From contig NZ_VWOX01000004.1 in the NCBI RefSeq assembly GCF_008629675.1, positions 62,001 through 126,000 on the forward strand: DNA of 64,000 nt. The letters run 5' to 3'. A program made the position numbers and the translations under genes. Position 1 is the stretch's first letter, and every line of letters begins with the position of its first letter. The DNA is from Roseiconus nitratireducens (lineage in GTDB: Bacteria; Planctomycetota; Planctomycetia; Pirellulales; Pirellulaceae). Shown here one piece after another: positions 31,420-41,851 of the stretch. Under the pieces are notes generated by a model, which saw only the letters and a program-made list of their open reading frames with translations, did no database searches and was not told the origin of the DNA.

Positions 31420-32535
31420 TCAAAACAGATCGGCCATCTTTTCCAGGAATGATTTCCGGTGAGGAAGAACAGACTCGGCATCATGCTCGGCCAATTTGCG
31501 GAGCAGTTCTTCCTGCTCCGCGGAAAGTTTCTTGGGGACTTCGATGAACACTTGGACGAGCAAATCTCCGTGCCGCCCGCCGCGTGGATCGGTGATTCCC
31601 TTGCCACGCAAGGTGAACACTTCGCCGTTCTGGGTCCCCGGTTCCACTCGCAAGGACTCCGGCCCGTCCAAAGTCGGGACCTCGATGTCGGCACCGAGCG
31701 CCGCCTGGCTGTAGGAGATCGGAAGTTGGAGGACCAGGTTGTTGCCGTCGCGGCGAAACATCTCGTGCGGTTTGACGGTGATGAAGCAATACACATCACC
31801 GGGCGGCCCGCCATCGGCGCTGGCTTCGCCCTCGCCCTGGACACGGACTCGCATCCCGTCGTCCACACCGGCGGGGATTTCGACGGTCAGCTCGGCGGTC
31901 TCGGTTTGCAGCCCGGTACCGCGGCAATCACCGCAGGGTTGACTGATCTGTTGCCCGCTGCCACCGCAATGGGGACAGGCGGTCTGCACGCGGAGGATCC
32001 CGGCCGATTGCACGACCTGTCCGCGACCGCCGCAGGTGGTGCATGTTTCCGGCTTGCTACCGGGGGCGGCACCGGTGGCGTCGCAGGTGCTACATCCGAC
32101 GTGGCGTGAGAACGAGATATCCTTGCTGACACCTTTGGCGGCTTCGTCCAGCGTCAGCGAGACGTTGCAGCGGATGTCGGCCCCGCGTCGCGATCGCCGA
32201 CGACGTCCGCCACCGCGACCGCCGAACAGATCACCGAACATGCCGCCACCGAACATTTCCCCGAACGCTTCGAAGATGTCTTCGACGTCGTTGAACTGTT
32301 GCCCCGCGCCGTTGACACCGGCATGCCCGAACTGGTCGTAGCGAGACCGCTTCTGTGAATCGGCAAGCACCTCATACGCTTCGGACGCTTCCTTGAAACG
32401 TTCGACGGCGTCGTCGGCCTTGCTGCTGTCGGGATGGTATTTGATCGCCAGCTTGCGATAGGCGCGATCGATCACGACCTTCGACGCGGTACGTTCCACG
32501 CCCAGGACTTCGTAGTAGTCTCGCTTGTTACTCAT
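31420..32535 (-). CDS. dnaJ: Chaperone protein DnaJ
   Basis: Hsp40 partner of DnaK, 371 residues. The J domain is at 1-70 with HPD at 34-36 (IKYHPDSSK), followed by a Gly/Phe region (FEAFGEMFGGGMFGDLFGG). Four zinc-binding repeats come next: CSTCDATG, CTTCGGRG, CPHCGGSG and CGDCRGTG; the first departs slightly from CxxCxGxG. Then come the substrate-binding domains, ending NGEVFTLRGKGI...GDLLVQV. The start ATG 32535 (MSNKRDYYEVLGV) is typical; a TTG two codons upstream is not needed. The groEL2 terminator lies 79 bp upstream, so dnaJ-grpE probably has its own promoter. Confidence 0.96.
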   Translation of the reverse strand: MSNKRDYYEVLGVERTASKVVIDRAYRKLAIKYHPDSSKADDAVERFKEASEAYEVLADSQKRSRYDQFGHAGVNGAGQQFNDVEDIFEAFGEMFGGGMFGDLFGGRGGGRRRRSRRGADIRCNVSLTLDEAAKGVSKDISFSRHVGCSTCDATGAAPGSKPETCTTCGGRGQVVQSAGILRVQTACPHCGGSGQQISQPCGDCRGTGLQTETAELTVEIPAGVDDGMRVRVQGEGEASADGGPPGDVYCFITVKPHEMFRRDGNNLVLQLPISYSQAALGADIEVPTLDGPESLRVEPGTQNGEVFTLRGKGITDPRGGRHGDLLVQVFIEVPKKLSAEQEELLRKLAEHDAESVLPHRKSFLEKMADLF

Positions 32536-32613
32536 CAGCAAGTTATTGGCATCGGTGCCGGATCACGGCTTTGACACCGCGTGAAGTAAAAAACAGGTTC
32601 CGTATGACCTGAT

Positions 32614-32650
32614 AAAAAAAGGGTCGCGTGCCGACGATTGGCAGCGACCC
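32614..32650 (-). terminator. Rho-independent terminator of groEL2
   Basis: Read on the minus strand: GGGTCGC-TGCC, a 7-base loop, GGCA, one bulged C and GCGACCC, then a run of seven T residues (plus-strand A at 32614-32620). It lies about 85 bp after the groEL2 stop and 79 bp before the dnaJ start. A small palindrome (GCATTCA...TGAATGC, about 32662-32683) sits between. Confidence 0.9.
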
Positions 32651-32735
32651 ACTTGGACCGCATTCAAATTCAATTGAATGCCTTCGATTCGCGTGACCGC
32701 CGGCGGCCACGCGGGAGGAACCGGCCTGGTGCGAC

Positions 32736-34355
32736 CTAGGCCACCACGCCTTCGATCGGCACCTTGTCCTTGTCTTCCTTTTCGAAGTTCGTCACCAGGG
32801 CTTCGGTGGTCAGCAACAATCCGGCGATGCTGCCCGCATTGGTCAATGCCGTGCGGACAACCTTCACGGGATCGATCACGCCGGCCTTGTACATGTCGTC
32901 GTATTTGCCGGTGTAAGCGTTGAACCCGGTGTTGACCGGCTTCTGGCTGACTTCATCCACCACAACGCTGCCGTCAATTCCGCCGTTGTCGGCGATCTGA
33001 CGCATCGGAGCGGCGAGGGCGTTCAGGACGATTTCCACGCCGATCTTCTCGTCGCCCTTGGCTTTGGATTTCGCCGCTTGGACCGCATCGGCGCAACGCA
33101 CCAGTGCGACACCGCCGCCGGGCAGAATGCCTTCTTCGACAGCCGCGCGGGTTGCGTGCAACGCGTCTTCCAGCCGTGCCTTGGTCTGCTTCATCTCCGC
33201 TTCGGTTTCGGCACCGACGCTGATGACAGCGACACCGCCGGACAGCTTGGCCAGACGCTCCTGGTACTTTTCCTTGTCGTAATCGCTGTCGGTTTGCTCG
33301 ATCTGGGCACGGATCTGGGCGACACGCTTGTCGATGTCGCTCCGCTTGCCGCCACCTTCGACAATCGTCGTGCTGCCCTTGTCCACGGTGACGTTCTTGG
33401 CACGCCCCAGTTGATCCAAGGTGACGTTTTCCAGCTGGATGCCCAGGTCTTCGCTGATCAGCGTGCCGCCGGTCAGCGTGGCGATGTCGCCCAGCATCGC
33501 CTTGCGACGGTCGCCGAAGCCGGGAGCCTTGACGGCACAGACATTCAGGGTGCCACGCAGCTTGTTGACGACCAACAGCGTCAACGCTTCGGCGTCGACG
33601 TCCTCGGCGATGATCAATAGGGGCTGACCGGTTTGGGCGGTCTTCTCCAACAGCGGAACCAGATCCCGAATGTTGCTGATCTTTTTCTCGTACAGCAGCA
33701 CCAACGCGTTCTCAAGGCTGGCCTCCATCGTGCCCGGATCGGTGATGAAGTACGGCGAGACGTAGCCCTTGTCGAACTGCATCCCGTCGACGTACTTCAC
33801 GTCCGTCTCACGCGTCTTGCCTTCTTCGACCGTGATCACGCCGTCTTTGCCCACACGCTCCAGGGCGTCGGCAAGCAGGCTTCCGATTTCGTTGTCGTTG
33901 TTGGCGCTGATGGCTCCGACGTTGGCGATTTCCGCCTTGTCCTGAACCGGCCGCCCCAATTCATGCAGGTAGTCGCATGCCGCCTGAACGCCTTTGTCGA
34001 TGCCGCGGCGGATGGCAGCCGGGTTACTACCGGCGACGATGTTTCGCAGACCTTCCTTGAAGATCGAACGGGCCAGCACGGTTGCCGTGGTGGTCCCGTC
34101 GCCAGCCAGGTCACTGGTCTTCTGGGCCACTTCGATGACCAGTTTGGCCCCCATGTTCTCGAACCGGTCTTCCAGTTCGATTTCTTTGGCGACAGTCACG
34201 CCGTCTTTGGTCACGGTCGGGCCGCCGAACGACTTGTCGATGATGACGTTGCGACCGGTCGGTCCCATCGTCACCGCAACGGCGTTGGCCAGCTTGTCGA
34301 TGCCCGCCAGCATGCGGGCCCGTGCGTGGTCGTCGAATAAGAGTTGTTTTGCCAC
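32736..34355 (-). CDS. groL2: Chaperonin GroEL (paralogue 2)
   Basis: A 539-residue chaperonin: [52 protein letters not shown] and [21 protein letters not shown]. The start is GTG 34355 (product [15 protein letters not shown]), matching the family N-terminus and preceded by GAGGA eight bases upstream; a TTG at 34370 would lie over that site. The tail [11 protein letters not shown] has no Gly/Met repeats and is unlike either other paralogue. It sits 128 bp downstream of groES2 and ends at a strong terminator. Confidence 0.96.
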   Translation of the reverse strand: MAKQLLFDDHARARMLAGIDKLANAVAVTMGPTGRNVIIDKSFGGPTVTKDGVTVAKEIELEDRFENMGAKLVIEVAQKTSDLAGDGTTTATVLARSIFKEGLRNIVAGSNPAAIRRGIDKGVQAACDYLHELGRPVQDKAEIANVGAISANNDNEIGSLLADALERVGKDGVITVEEGKTRETDVKYVDGMQFDKGYVSPYFITDPGTMEASLENALVLLYEKKISNIRDLVPLLEKTAQTGQPLLIIAEDVDAEALTLLVVNKLRGTLNVCAVKAPGFGDRRKAMLGDIATLTGGTLISEDLGIQLENVTLDQLGRAKNVTVDKGSTTIVEGGGKRSDIDKRVAQIRAQIEQTDSDYDKEKYQERLAKLSGGVAVISVGAETEAEMKQTKARLEDALHATRAAVEEGILPGGGVALVRCADAVQAAKSKAKGDEKIGVEIVLNALAAPMRQIADNGGIDGSVVVDEVSQKPVNTGFNAYTGKYDDMYKAGVIDPVKVVRTALTNAGSIAGLLLTTEALVTNFEKEDKDKVPIEGVVA

Positions 34356-34483
34356 GAGAGGATTCCTCAAACAGTTGAACGATTGCTAATTGAACGCATC
34401 CGATGTCGAGCGGGGCATCCGGCTCGGGGACGCGCCCCATCCAGAGGAGCGCGATGCCATGCCGTCCGACCCGATCGCGGTCC

Positions 34484-34780
34484 CTACAGGACCTTTGCCA
34501 GGATGTCGCTCTCGCGAAGGATCTTCATCTCTTGCCCATCGACTTCGATGTCGCTGCCGCCGTACTTTCCGTAAATCACCGTGTCGCCGATGGCCACGCT
34601 CAGCTCTCCGCGGTTGCCGCTATCGAGCAAGCGACCGGGTCCGACGGCCACGATGGTTCCGCGTTGCGGCTTTTCCTTGGCCGAATCGGGAAGCACGATG
34701 CCGCCGGCAGTGGTGGTTTCGGCTTCGACAGGTTGAACAACGACGCGGTCGTCCAGCGGACGCAGTTTGGGTTTTGCCAT
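34484..34780 (-). CDS. groS2: Co-chaperonin GroES (paralogue 2)
   Basis: A 98-residue lid protein: [67 protein letters not shown] and [14 protein letters not shown]. It is more standard in length and sequence than paralogue 1. It lies between groEL3 (136 bp upstream) and groEL2 (128 bp downstream), so one lid may serve both. Confidence 0.96.
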   Translation of the reverse strand: MAKPKLRPLDDRVVVQPVEAETTTAGGIVLPDSAKEKPQRGTIVAVGPGRLLDSGNRGELSVAIGDTVIYGKYGGSDIEVDGQEMKILRESDILAKVL

Positions 34781-34916
34781 GATTGATTGAAACGAATGAA
34801 AGGTTGTTTGAATTGTTGGTTGTTCGGGACGCCTTGCCGACGGCCGGCCGTTGGGGCCGACCGTCTGGTAACCCGAGAAAAGGTTTCTGGGTAACGGGTT
34901 GGCCGGAGCCGCGGGA

Positions 34917-37473
<2,557 letters not shown>

Positions 37474-39600
37474 ATGCTTTCGCGCCGGCTGACCCTGTGC
37501 TGCCTGACCTTCGCCATCACCTGCCTGACATCCCGCACGGCGGATGCCGGATGCGGCTGCCTGGATTGGCTGTTCGGAAAATCCACCACTCCCTACGTGG
37601 CCGGGTACCCCTATGCGCCGAACACGTACGCGGCCGCGTATCCCGCCGTCGCCCAGCCCGTCAGCCAGCCGTATGTCTCCGGCTACGCCCCCACCGCCTG
37701 TCCCACCGTGGCTCCGACGACCTATTCGGCCGGCTATCCCGGAAGTGTGACCACCGCCTATCCGGGGGCGGCGTACCCGGCCGCGACCTACCCAACCGCC
37801 GCGGCAGCTGCGCCGCCGCTGACGGGCGCGTCGGTGGCGACACCGAATTGGAATTCCGGAGCCGTCGCGGTGCAGCGTCCGTCCGTTTCTTACGGCGCCA
37901 ACGGCATCCCGACCTATGACAACCCGTCGGTCTACACCGGCCTTCCGGTGACGACGACGCCAACCACCCCTGCCGAATTGGCACCCAACCAATCCTCTTA
38001 TCGGCTGCCGCTTAGCGGCACACCGTATCCTTCCAGTTACCCTTCAAGCTACTCGTCTGGCTACTCGTCTGGCTACTCGTCCACGGTCAGCCCCACCGCT
38101 TCGTACGGAACCTCCTACGGACAACTGGCATCACCTGCGTCGGTATCGGCGGCCCGCGTGCCGATCGAGTCGACGTTGCGAGGCAATGCCGGATTGAATC
38201 CGATCACGCCGTCGTATTCGTCTTACTCGGCCAACTACTCCGGCGTCGCCCCGACCAGCTATGCGGCCCCGGTTACCACCGCGCCCGTTCAGACCTTGCC
38301 GCTGGCCACCCAGCCGACCTTCGGGTCCGGACTGTCGCGGTTCTTCAATTCGTTGCTGGGCCGCAACGAAACGAACTACGTCAGCTCCTACTACCGCGCT
38401 CCGATCACCTATTACCGTCCCCTTTCATCGGTGGACCCGGTGACCGGAACCACAGTGACGGTCCAGCAACCCTGTACCTCTTACACGCAACAGTTGCAGC
38501 GAGTGCCATACAACACGTTTCTGCCGCTGGGTTCGACGGCGGTGCCGTCGGCAGCCCAACCTTCCGCCCTGCCACCCGGCATGCCGGTCCAAAGCGTTCC
38601 GGGCAGCTGCAACAGCCCGGGCAGCGTGACGCCCATGTCTGGAATCCCCGGCAGCTCCACTCCCGGATCGTTTGCCCCCCCGCCCCCGTCATTCCCCAGC
38701 CAGTCGACGACCGTCCCCGGCGGGAACGCGTCGGGCATTGGCCAAATGGGAGCCGAGATCTCTCCGGGAGACCGATCGGTGGTCCCGATCCCGTCGATCG
38801 CCCCCGAAGACGCCAATCCCAACCTGGCTCCGCTGTCCGGCGACGATGCTTCCAGCCCCTCGGACCGTGATCCGATGCCCAAACCCCAACTGCAATCGCA
38901 ACGTCCGCCGTCGAACGGTTCCGGACCGGTGGTCCGCCAGGAAAGCACGCTGCAGCGATCCTCTCCGGCGCAGCCCCCGAGCGGCCAGGATCGTGATGAC
39001 GAAGAGACGGCATCGCAGGACGACCCCGATTCGCCGATTCGGCTGGAACCGCCGGTCAACGACCAATCCGGCAATCCGATCCGCAATGAACTGTTTCGTC
39101 GCGAGCAAAGCTTGACCGCGAACAACCGTTCGGCTGGCAACACTTCGGCCGACAGCACGTCGGCGGTCGACGCTCCTGCCTTGCCGCCACGCCAGTTCAG
39201 CAGTCTCCGTCCGATCGGCGCCCCGGACGACTTCACGCCTCCATTCACAGGCGAGAAGACTTTCACGGGCGAACAAACCACTCCGACCAGCAATAGCGCC
39301 CCGGAACTGAAGTCGTCTCGTCCGACGTTGGATCTGCCGGAACCTCCCGCGCTGCCGGCTCCGACCGACACCAACCGCTACCAGGATTCCGCCTCGGGAA
39401 TCTCCATCCGCGGACGATCCCCAGCCGCCGTCACGGTGCCGATCCGGGAAGCCACGACGCGGAGCGAAACCATTCGTCAGGTCGGTGCATGGGACGAGGT
39501 TTCGCCGTCCCGCACGGTCGCGCCGCGACCAACCCCGTCACAGCCCGCACCAAGCTCGGCCCTGCCACGCGATCGCGGCGGCTGGCTGCCGGTCCGCTAA
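37474..39600 (+). CDS. Secreted Tyr/Pro/Ser-rich low-complexity protein
   Basis: Predicted 708-residue exported protein. ATG 37474 gives a good signal peptide (MLSRRLTLCCLTFAITCLTS, cleavage near ADA-GCGC); an in-frame GTG at 37396 would add 26 basic residues. GCGCLDWLFGK after cleavage is a motif seen at the start of planctomycete surface proteins. The next 230 residues are YP/AAYP/SSYSSGY repeats. A conserved island near 289-330 (FFNSLLGRNETNYVSSYYRA, YYRPLSSVDPVTG) is followed by Pro/Ser/Gly-rich and charged disordered sequence. Codon repeats such as TCTGGCTACTCG in tandem are visible near 38052-38078. It may be a cell-wall or matrix protein; the function is unknown. Confidence 0.75.
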   Translation: MLSRRLTLCCLTFAITCLTSRTADAGCGCLDWLFGKSTTPYVAGYPYAPNTYAAAYPAVAQPVSQPYVSGYAPTACPTVAPTTYSAGYPGSVTTAYPGAAYPAATYPTAAAAAPPLTGASVATPNWNSGAVAVQRPSVSYGANGIPTYDNPSVYTGLPVTTTPTTPAELAPNQSSYRLPLSGTPYPSSYPSSYSSGYSSGYSSTVSPTASYGTSYGQLASPASVSAARVPIESTLRGNAGLNPITPSYSSYSANYSGVAPTSYAAPVTTAPVQTLPLATQPTFGSGLSRFFNSLLGRNETNYVSSYYRAPITYYRPLSSVDPVTGTTVTVQQPCTSYTQQLQRVPYNTFLPLGSTAVPSAAQPSALPPGMPVQSVPGSCNSPGSVTPMSGIPGSSTPGSFAPPPPSFPSQSTTVPGGNASGIGQMGAEISPGDRSVVPIPSIAPEDANPNLAPLSGDDASSPSDRDPMPKPQLQSQRPPSNGSGPVVRQESTLQRSSPAQPPSGQDRDDEETASQDDPDSPIRLEPPVNDQSGNPIRNELFRREQSLTANNRSAGNTSADSTSAVDAPALPPRQFSSLRPIGAPDDFTPPFTGEKTFTGEQTTPTSNSAPELKSSRPTLDLPEPPALPAPTDTNRYQDSASGISIRGRSPAAVTVPIREATTRSETIRQVGAWDEVSPSRTVAPRPTPSQPAPSSALPRDRGGWLPVR

Positions 39601-39712
39601 CGCTCGCGAACTGCCTCGCCGCCGGATCATCGCCAGACGCTCGCGCCCCTCCCTGTCAGAGCACGCGTCTGGCCGGCACACGTTCGAATCTCACTGCCCC
39701 GACTAAGCAATA

Positions 39713-40000
39713 AATGCGGCCCGCTTCGGTTTCGATTACTTTCAGCGTACGGCGACCGCCAAGGGAAACAGGTTCTCGAATGTGCCAAACGAAACAATGT
39801 ATTTCGGCGACGACTTCGATAACGATGGCACACGCCTTAACGGTTTGAACGCCTACAGCGGTACATTCTCCAGGGGATCGCTGCCCGCCGGTGAAAGGTT
39901 TCTGGTCATTCACGCTGTACAACCAGCAGCATTTCTTCCGGCCCTCAATGAGCTCGACCGATACTCGCTAGGCACAAAGAACCTTAATGAAGCCAACTAG
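39713..40000 (+). pseudogene. DUF1254/DUF1214 gene remnant with two frameshifts
   Basis: Reading from 39713 gives NAARFGFDYFQRTATAKGN and NVPNETMYFGDDFDNDGTRL, closely matching the C-terminal part of the intact DUF1254 protein at 44350-45858. From 39891 the match jumps to the neighbouring frame (VKGFWSFTLYNQQHFF; intact gene VKGFWSLTLYNAQHFF). By 39947 it returns to the first frame (NELDRYSLGTKN), then stops. The 5' two thirds and the last 60 residues are missing. It is therefore a truncated, doubly frameshifted copy, opposite in orientation to the intact paralogue. The rest of the gap (39601-39712, 40001-40078) shows nothing else coding. Confidence 0.88.
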
Positions 40001-40030
40001 AAATCGCTGAACATGCGTTTCATTCCGACT

Positions 40031-40044
40031 TGTGGAATTCCACA
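40031..40044. promoter_or_regulatory. 14-bp perfect palindrome upstream of the YiaW-like gene
   Basis: TGTGGAATTCCACA is a perfect palindrome 35 bp before the YiaW-like start codon, in a locally AT-rich stretch. It would suit an operator for a dimeric regulator. No regulator gene is adjacent; the AraC-type gene at 47.7 kb is the nearest. Confidence 0.4.
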
Positions 40045-40078
40045 TTGACCTTTCTTCACAGAAGAGCAATTAACTCGA

Positions 40079-40438
40079 ATGGAATTTCCCTTGAAATCTC
40101 TTGGACCAGCACTCGACGTGTTGGCACTGCTGCTACTTTTCATGATGGCGGCAGCGGGAATCGCGGTGACAATTTACCTGGCGATGCTTCCTGGACGAAT
40201 TGCCCGCCGGCGTGGACATCCCCAAGCGGAAGCAGTGAACATTCTCGGTTGGTTGGGCTTGCCAGCAGTTGCCCCTTGGGTGGGTGCTCTTGTGTGGGCG
40301 TATTGGCGGCCCCGGGCGGAGAAAGGTAGTGCGGTGAATCGTTCGCAATCCGCAATCCAAGCTCTGCGTTGCGAGATTACAAAACTTGAATCAGCAATTT
40401 CGAGATTGGAACAGACTCGTGGTGAGGCGTCCCGATGA
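40079..40438 (+). CDS. DUF3302 (YiaW-like) inner-membrane protein
   Basis: A 119-residue protein with two membrane segments (LDVLALLLLFMMAAAGIAVTIYLAM; LGLPAVAPWVGALVWAYW) and the DUF3302 signature PGRIARRRGHPQAEAVNILGW. The C-terminal 35 residues form a short amphipathic or coiled-coil segment. In E. coli yiaW lies next to yiaV, an HlyD-like membrane fusion protein, and the same pairing is seen here two genes on. ATGA overlap with the next gene (40435-40438). The DNA is less GC-rich than the flanking genes, suggesting transfer. Confidence 0.87.
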   Translation: MEFPLKSLGPALDVLALLLLFMMAAAGIAVTIYLAMLPGRIARRRGHPQAEAVNILGWLGLPAVAPWVGALVWAYWRPRAEKGSAVNRSQSAIQALRCEITKLESAISRLEQTRGEASR

Positions 40439-40632
40439 TTCCAGCCATTTTGTCAGCCGTGTTTGTAGTCTATCTATACTTCCAATTGAATCGCGAGGAC
40501 ACTTCCGCACCGCTTGCGAATCAAGATGTGAATTTAAACGAATTGGCCTCACTCACGGCGCGTGTCTCAGAGCTTGAGGGCCGGATTCAGCAGCTGATCG
40601 ACAAAGACACCTCGCGGAGCACCAAGACATGA
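40435..40632 (+). CDS. Small single-TM coiled-coil protein
   Basis: A 65-residue protein beginning MIPAILSAVFVVYLYFQLNR (one transmembrane helix). A heptad-like segment follows (LNELASLTARVSELEGRIQQL). It overlaps the YiaW-like stop by four bases and its own stop overlaps the HlyD-like start (ATGA at 40629), so the three are translationally coupled. No family was recognised. It could be a scaffold or accessory subunit of the neighbouring membrane module. Confidence 0.75.
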   Translation: MIPAILSAVFVVYLYFQLNREDTSAPLANQDVNLNELASLTARVSELEGRIQQLIDKDTSRSTKT

Positions 40633-41756
40633 TGTGGGTCCTTGCCGGCACCTACTGCCTCGCGATCTGGTTAGTATTCGCCAAATGGAAATTATTGCGG
40701 CTTTCACTTCCGGTCGCGATAGCGGCCGCTTCGGTAGGGCCATCGCTCCTGCTCGCGTTCCTGTTCTGCGCGCAATACTACCACCCGTACACCCAGAATG
40801 TTCGCGTGTTTCAAAAGGTTGTGCCCATTGTCCCGCAAATGAAGCAGGCCGGCCGGGTAACCAAGCTTGTGGTTGAGCCCAATACACCGGTCTTGAAAGG
40901 TGACGTGCTGTTCGAAGTTGACAAAGTGCCGTTCCAGCTCGCGGTTGATCGGCTGGAAGCAGTGCTGGCCGAAGATACGCAGAGTGTTACCGTTGCGGAG
41001 ACCGAAGTGGAGTTGGCTGAAGCATCCGTCAAACGTGCTGAAGCGGATCTGACTTATTGGAACGGGGTGCTAGATCGCAATCGGAAACTCATTGAATCCA
41101 ATGCGATAAGCAAACAGGAATTAGAACAGACGACCGATCGCGTTCAACAAGCCAACTCAGCGTTCGATCAAGCGAAAGGCGGAGTGACGCAAGCAATGCT
41201 ATCCGTGAAAGCAGCAAAGTCCCGAGTAGCGCAAACGGAGGCGTCACTTGCAAGTGCGAAATTCGATCTGGAACAAACAACGGTGACCGCACCGTCGGAC
41301 GGCTTCGTTGCTAATTTGCAGTTGCAACCTGGATCCCTCGTTGGCGGCTCCGGCGCTTCAGCCGTCATGAGCTTTGTGCAAGAACGTTCTGACAGAGATC
41401 GTGGCGTGGTCTCTGCGCTAATCGAGCAAAAGAACTATTTGCTTGTCAAGCCAAACCAATATGCGGAGGTTGTTTTAGATGGCTATCCAGGCCGTGTTTT
41501 TACGGGACGTGTGCTGACGATGATCGACATGAGCGGTGCCGGCCAGCTCACTGCTGAAGGCAACTTGCCAGAAGATTTTGGCTCGGCTCCGCCCGCTCGA
41601 TTTGCAGTTCGGATCAAGCTCGACCATGCCAACGATCTTCGATTGCCTGGAGGAACCAGTGGCATTGCGGCCATCTACACCGACAACGTGCCGATCGCTG
41701 GCTTGCCGGTCATGGTCGTGCTACGAATGCAGAGCTGGCTGAAGTATCTGCTTTAG
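40629..41756 (+). CDS. HlyD/YiaV-type membrane fusion protein
   Basis: A 375-residue periplasmic adaptor. Two hydrophobic segments occupy residues 1-50 (WVLAGTYCLAIWLVFAKWKL; LPVAIAAASVGPSLLLAFLF). The biotinyl-lipoyl-like half-motif VVPIVPQMKQAGRVTKLVVEPNTPVLKGDVLFEVD follows. A coiled coil spans about 90-220 (AETEVELAEASVKRAEADL ... LASAKFDLEQTTV), then the second lipoyl half VTAPSDGFVANLQLQPGSLV and a beta-barrel. No transporter, TolC or ABC partner is nearby, as with E. coli YiaV. ATG 40629 is directly followed by ATG 40632. Confidence 0.9.
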   Translation: MMWVLAGTYCLAIWLVFAKWKLLRLSLPVAIAAASVGPSLLLAFLFCAQYYHPYTQNVRVFQKVVPIVPQMKQAGRVTKLVVEPNTPVLKGDVLFEVDKVPFQLAVDRLEAVLAEDTQSVTVAETEVELAEASVKRAEADLTYWNGVLDRNRKLIESNAISKQELEQTTDRVQQANSAFDQAKGGVTQAMLSVKAAKSRVAQTEASLASAKFDLEQTTVTAPSDGFVANLQLQPGSLVGGSGASAVMSFVQERSDRDRGVVSALIEQKNYLLVKPNQYAEVVLDGYPGRVFTGRVLTMIDMSGAGQLTAEGNLPEDFGSAPPARFAVRIKLDHANDLRLPGGTSGIAAIYTDNVPIAGLPVMVVLRMQSWLKYLL

Positions 41757-41786
41757 ACGGTGCAACACGATATCGTCCAACGAAAA

Positions 41787-41826
41787 CAGCTCACCTGGCT
41801 CAGGTATGCCCAGCCCAGGTGAGCTG
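41787..41826. terminator. Bidirectional stem-loop between convergent genes
   Basis: CAGCTCACCTGG (41787-41798) pairs perfectly with CCAGGTGAGCTG (41815-41826). It lies 30 bp after the HlyD-like stop and 25 bp before the sulfatase stop on the other strand. On the minus strand it is followed by GTTTTCG; on the plus strand by ACTTTG. The T-runs are short, so it is a terminator candidate rather than a certain one. Confidence 0.7.
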
Positions 41827-41851
41827 ACTTTGACAGGTCTGTAGCCGCCGC

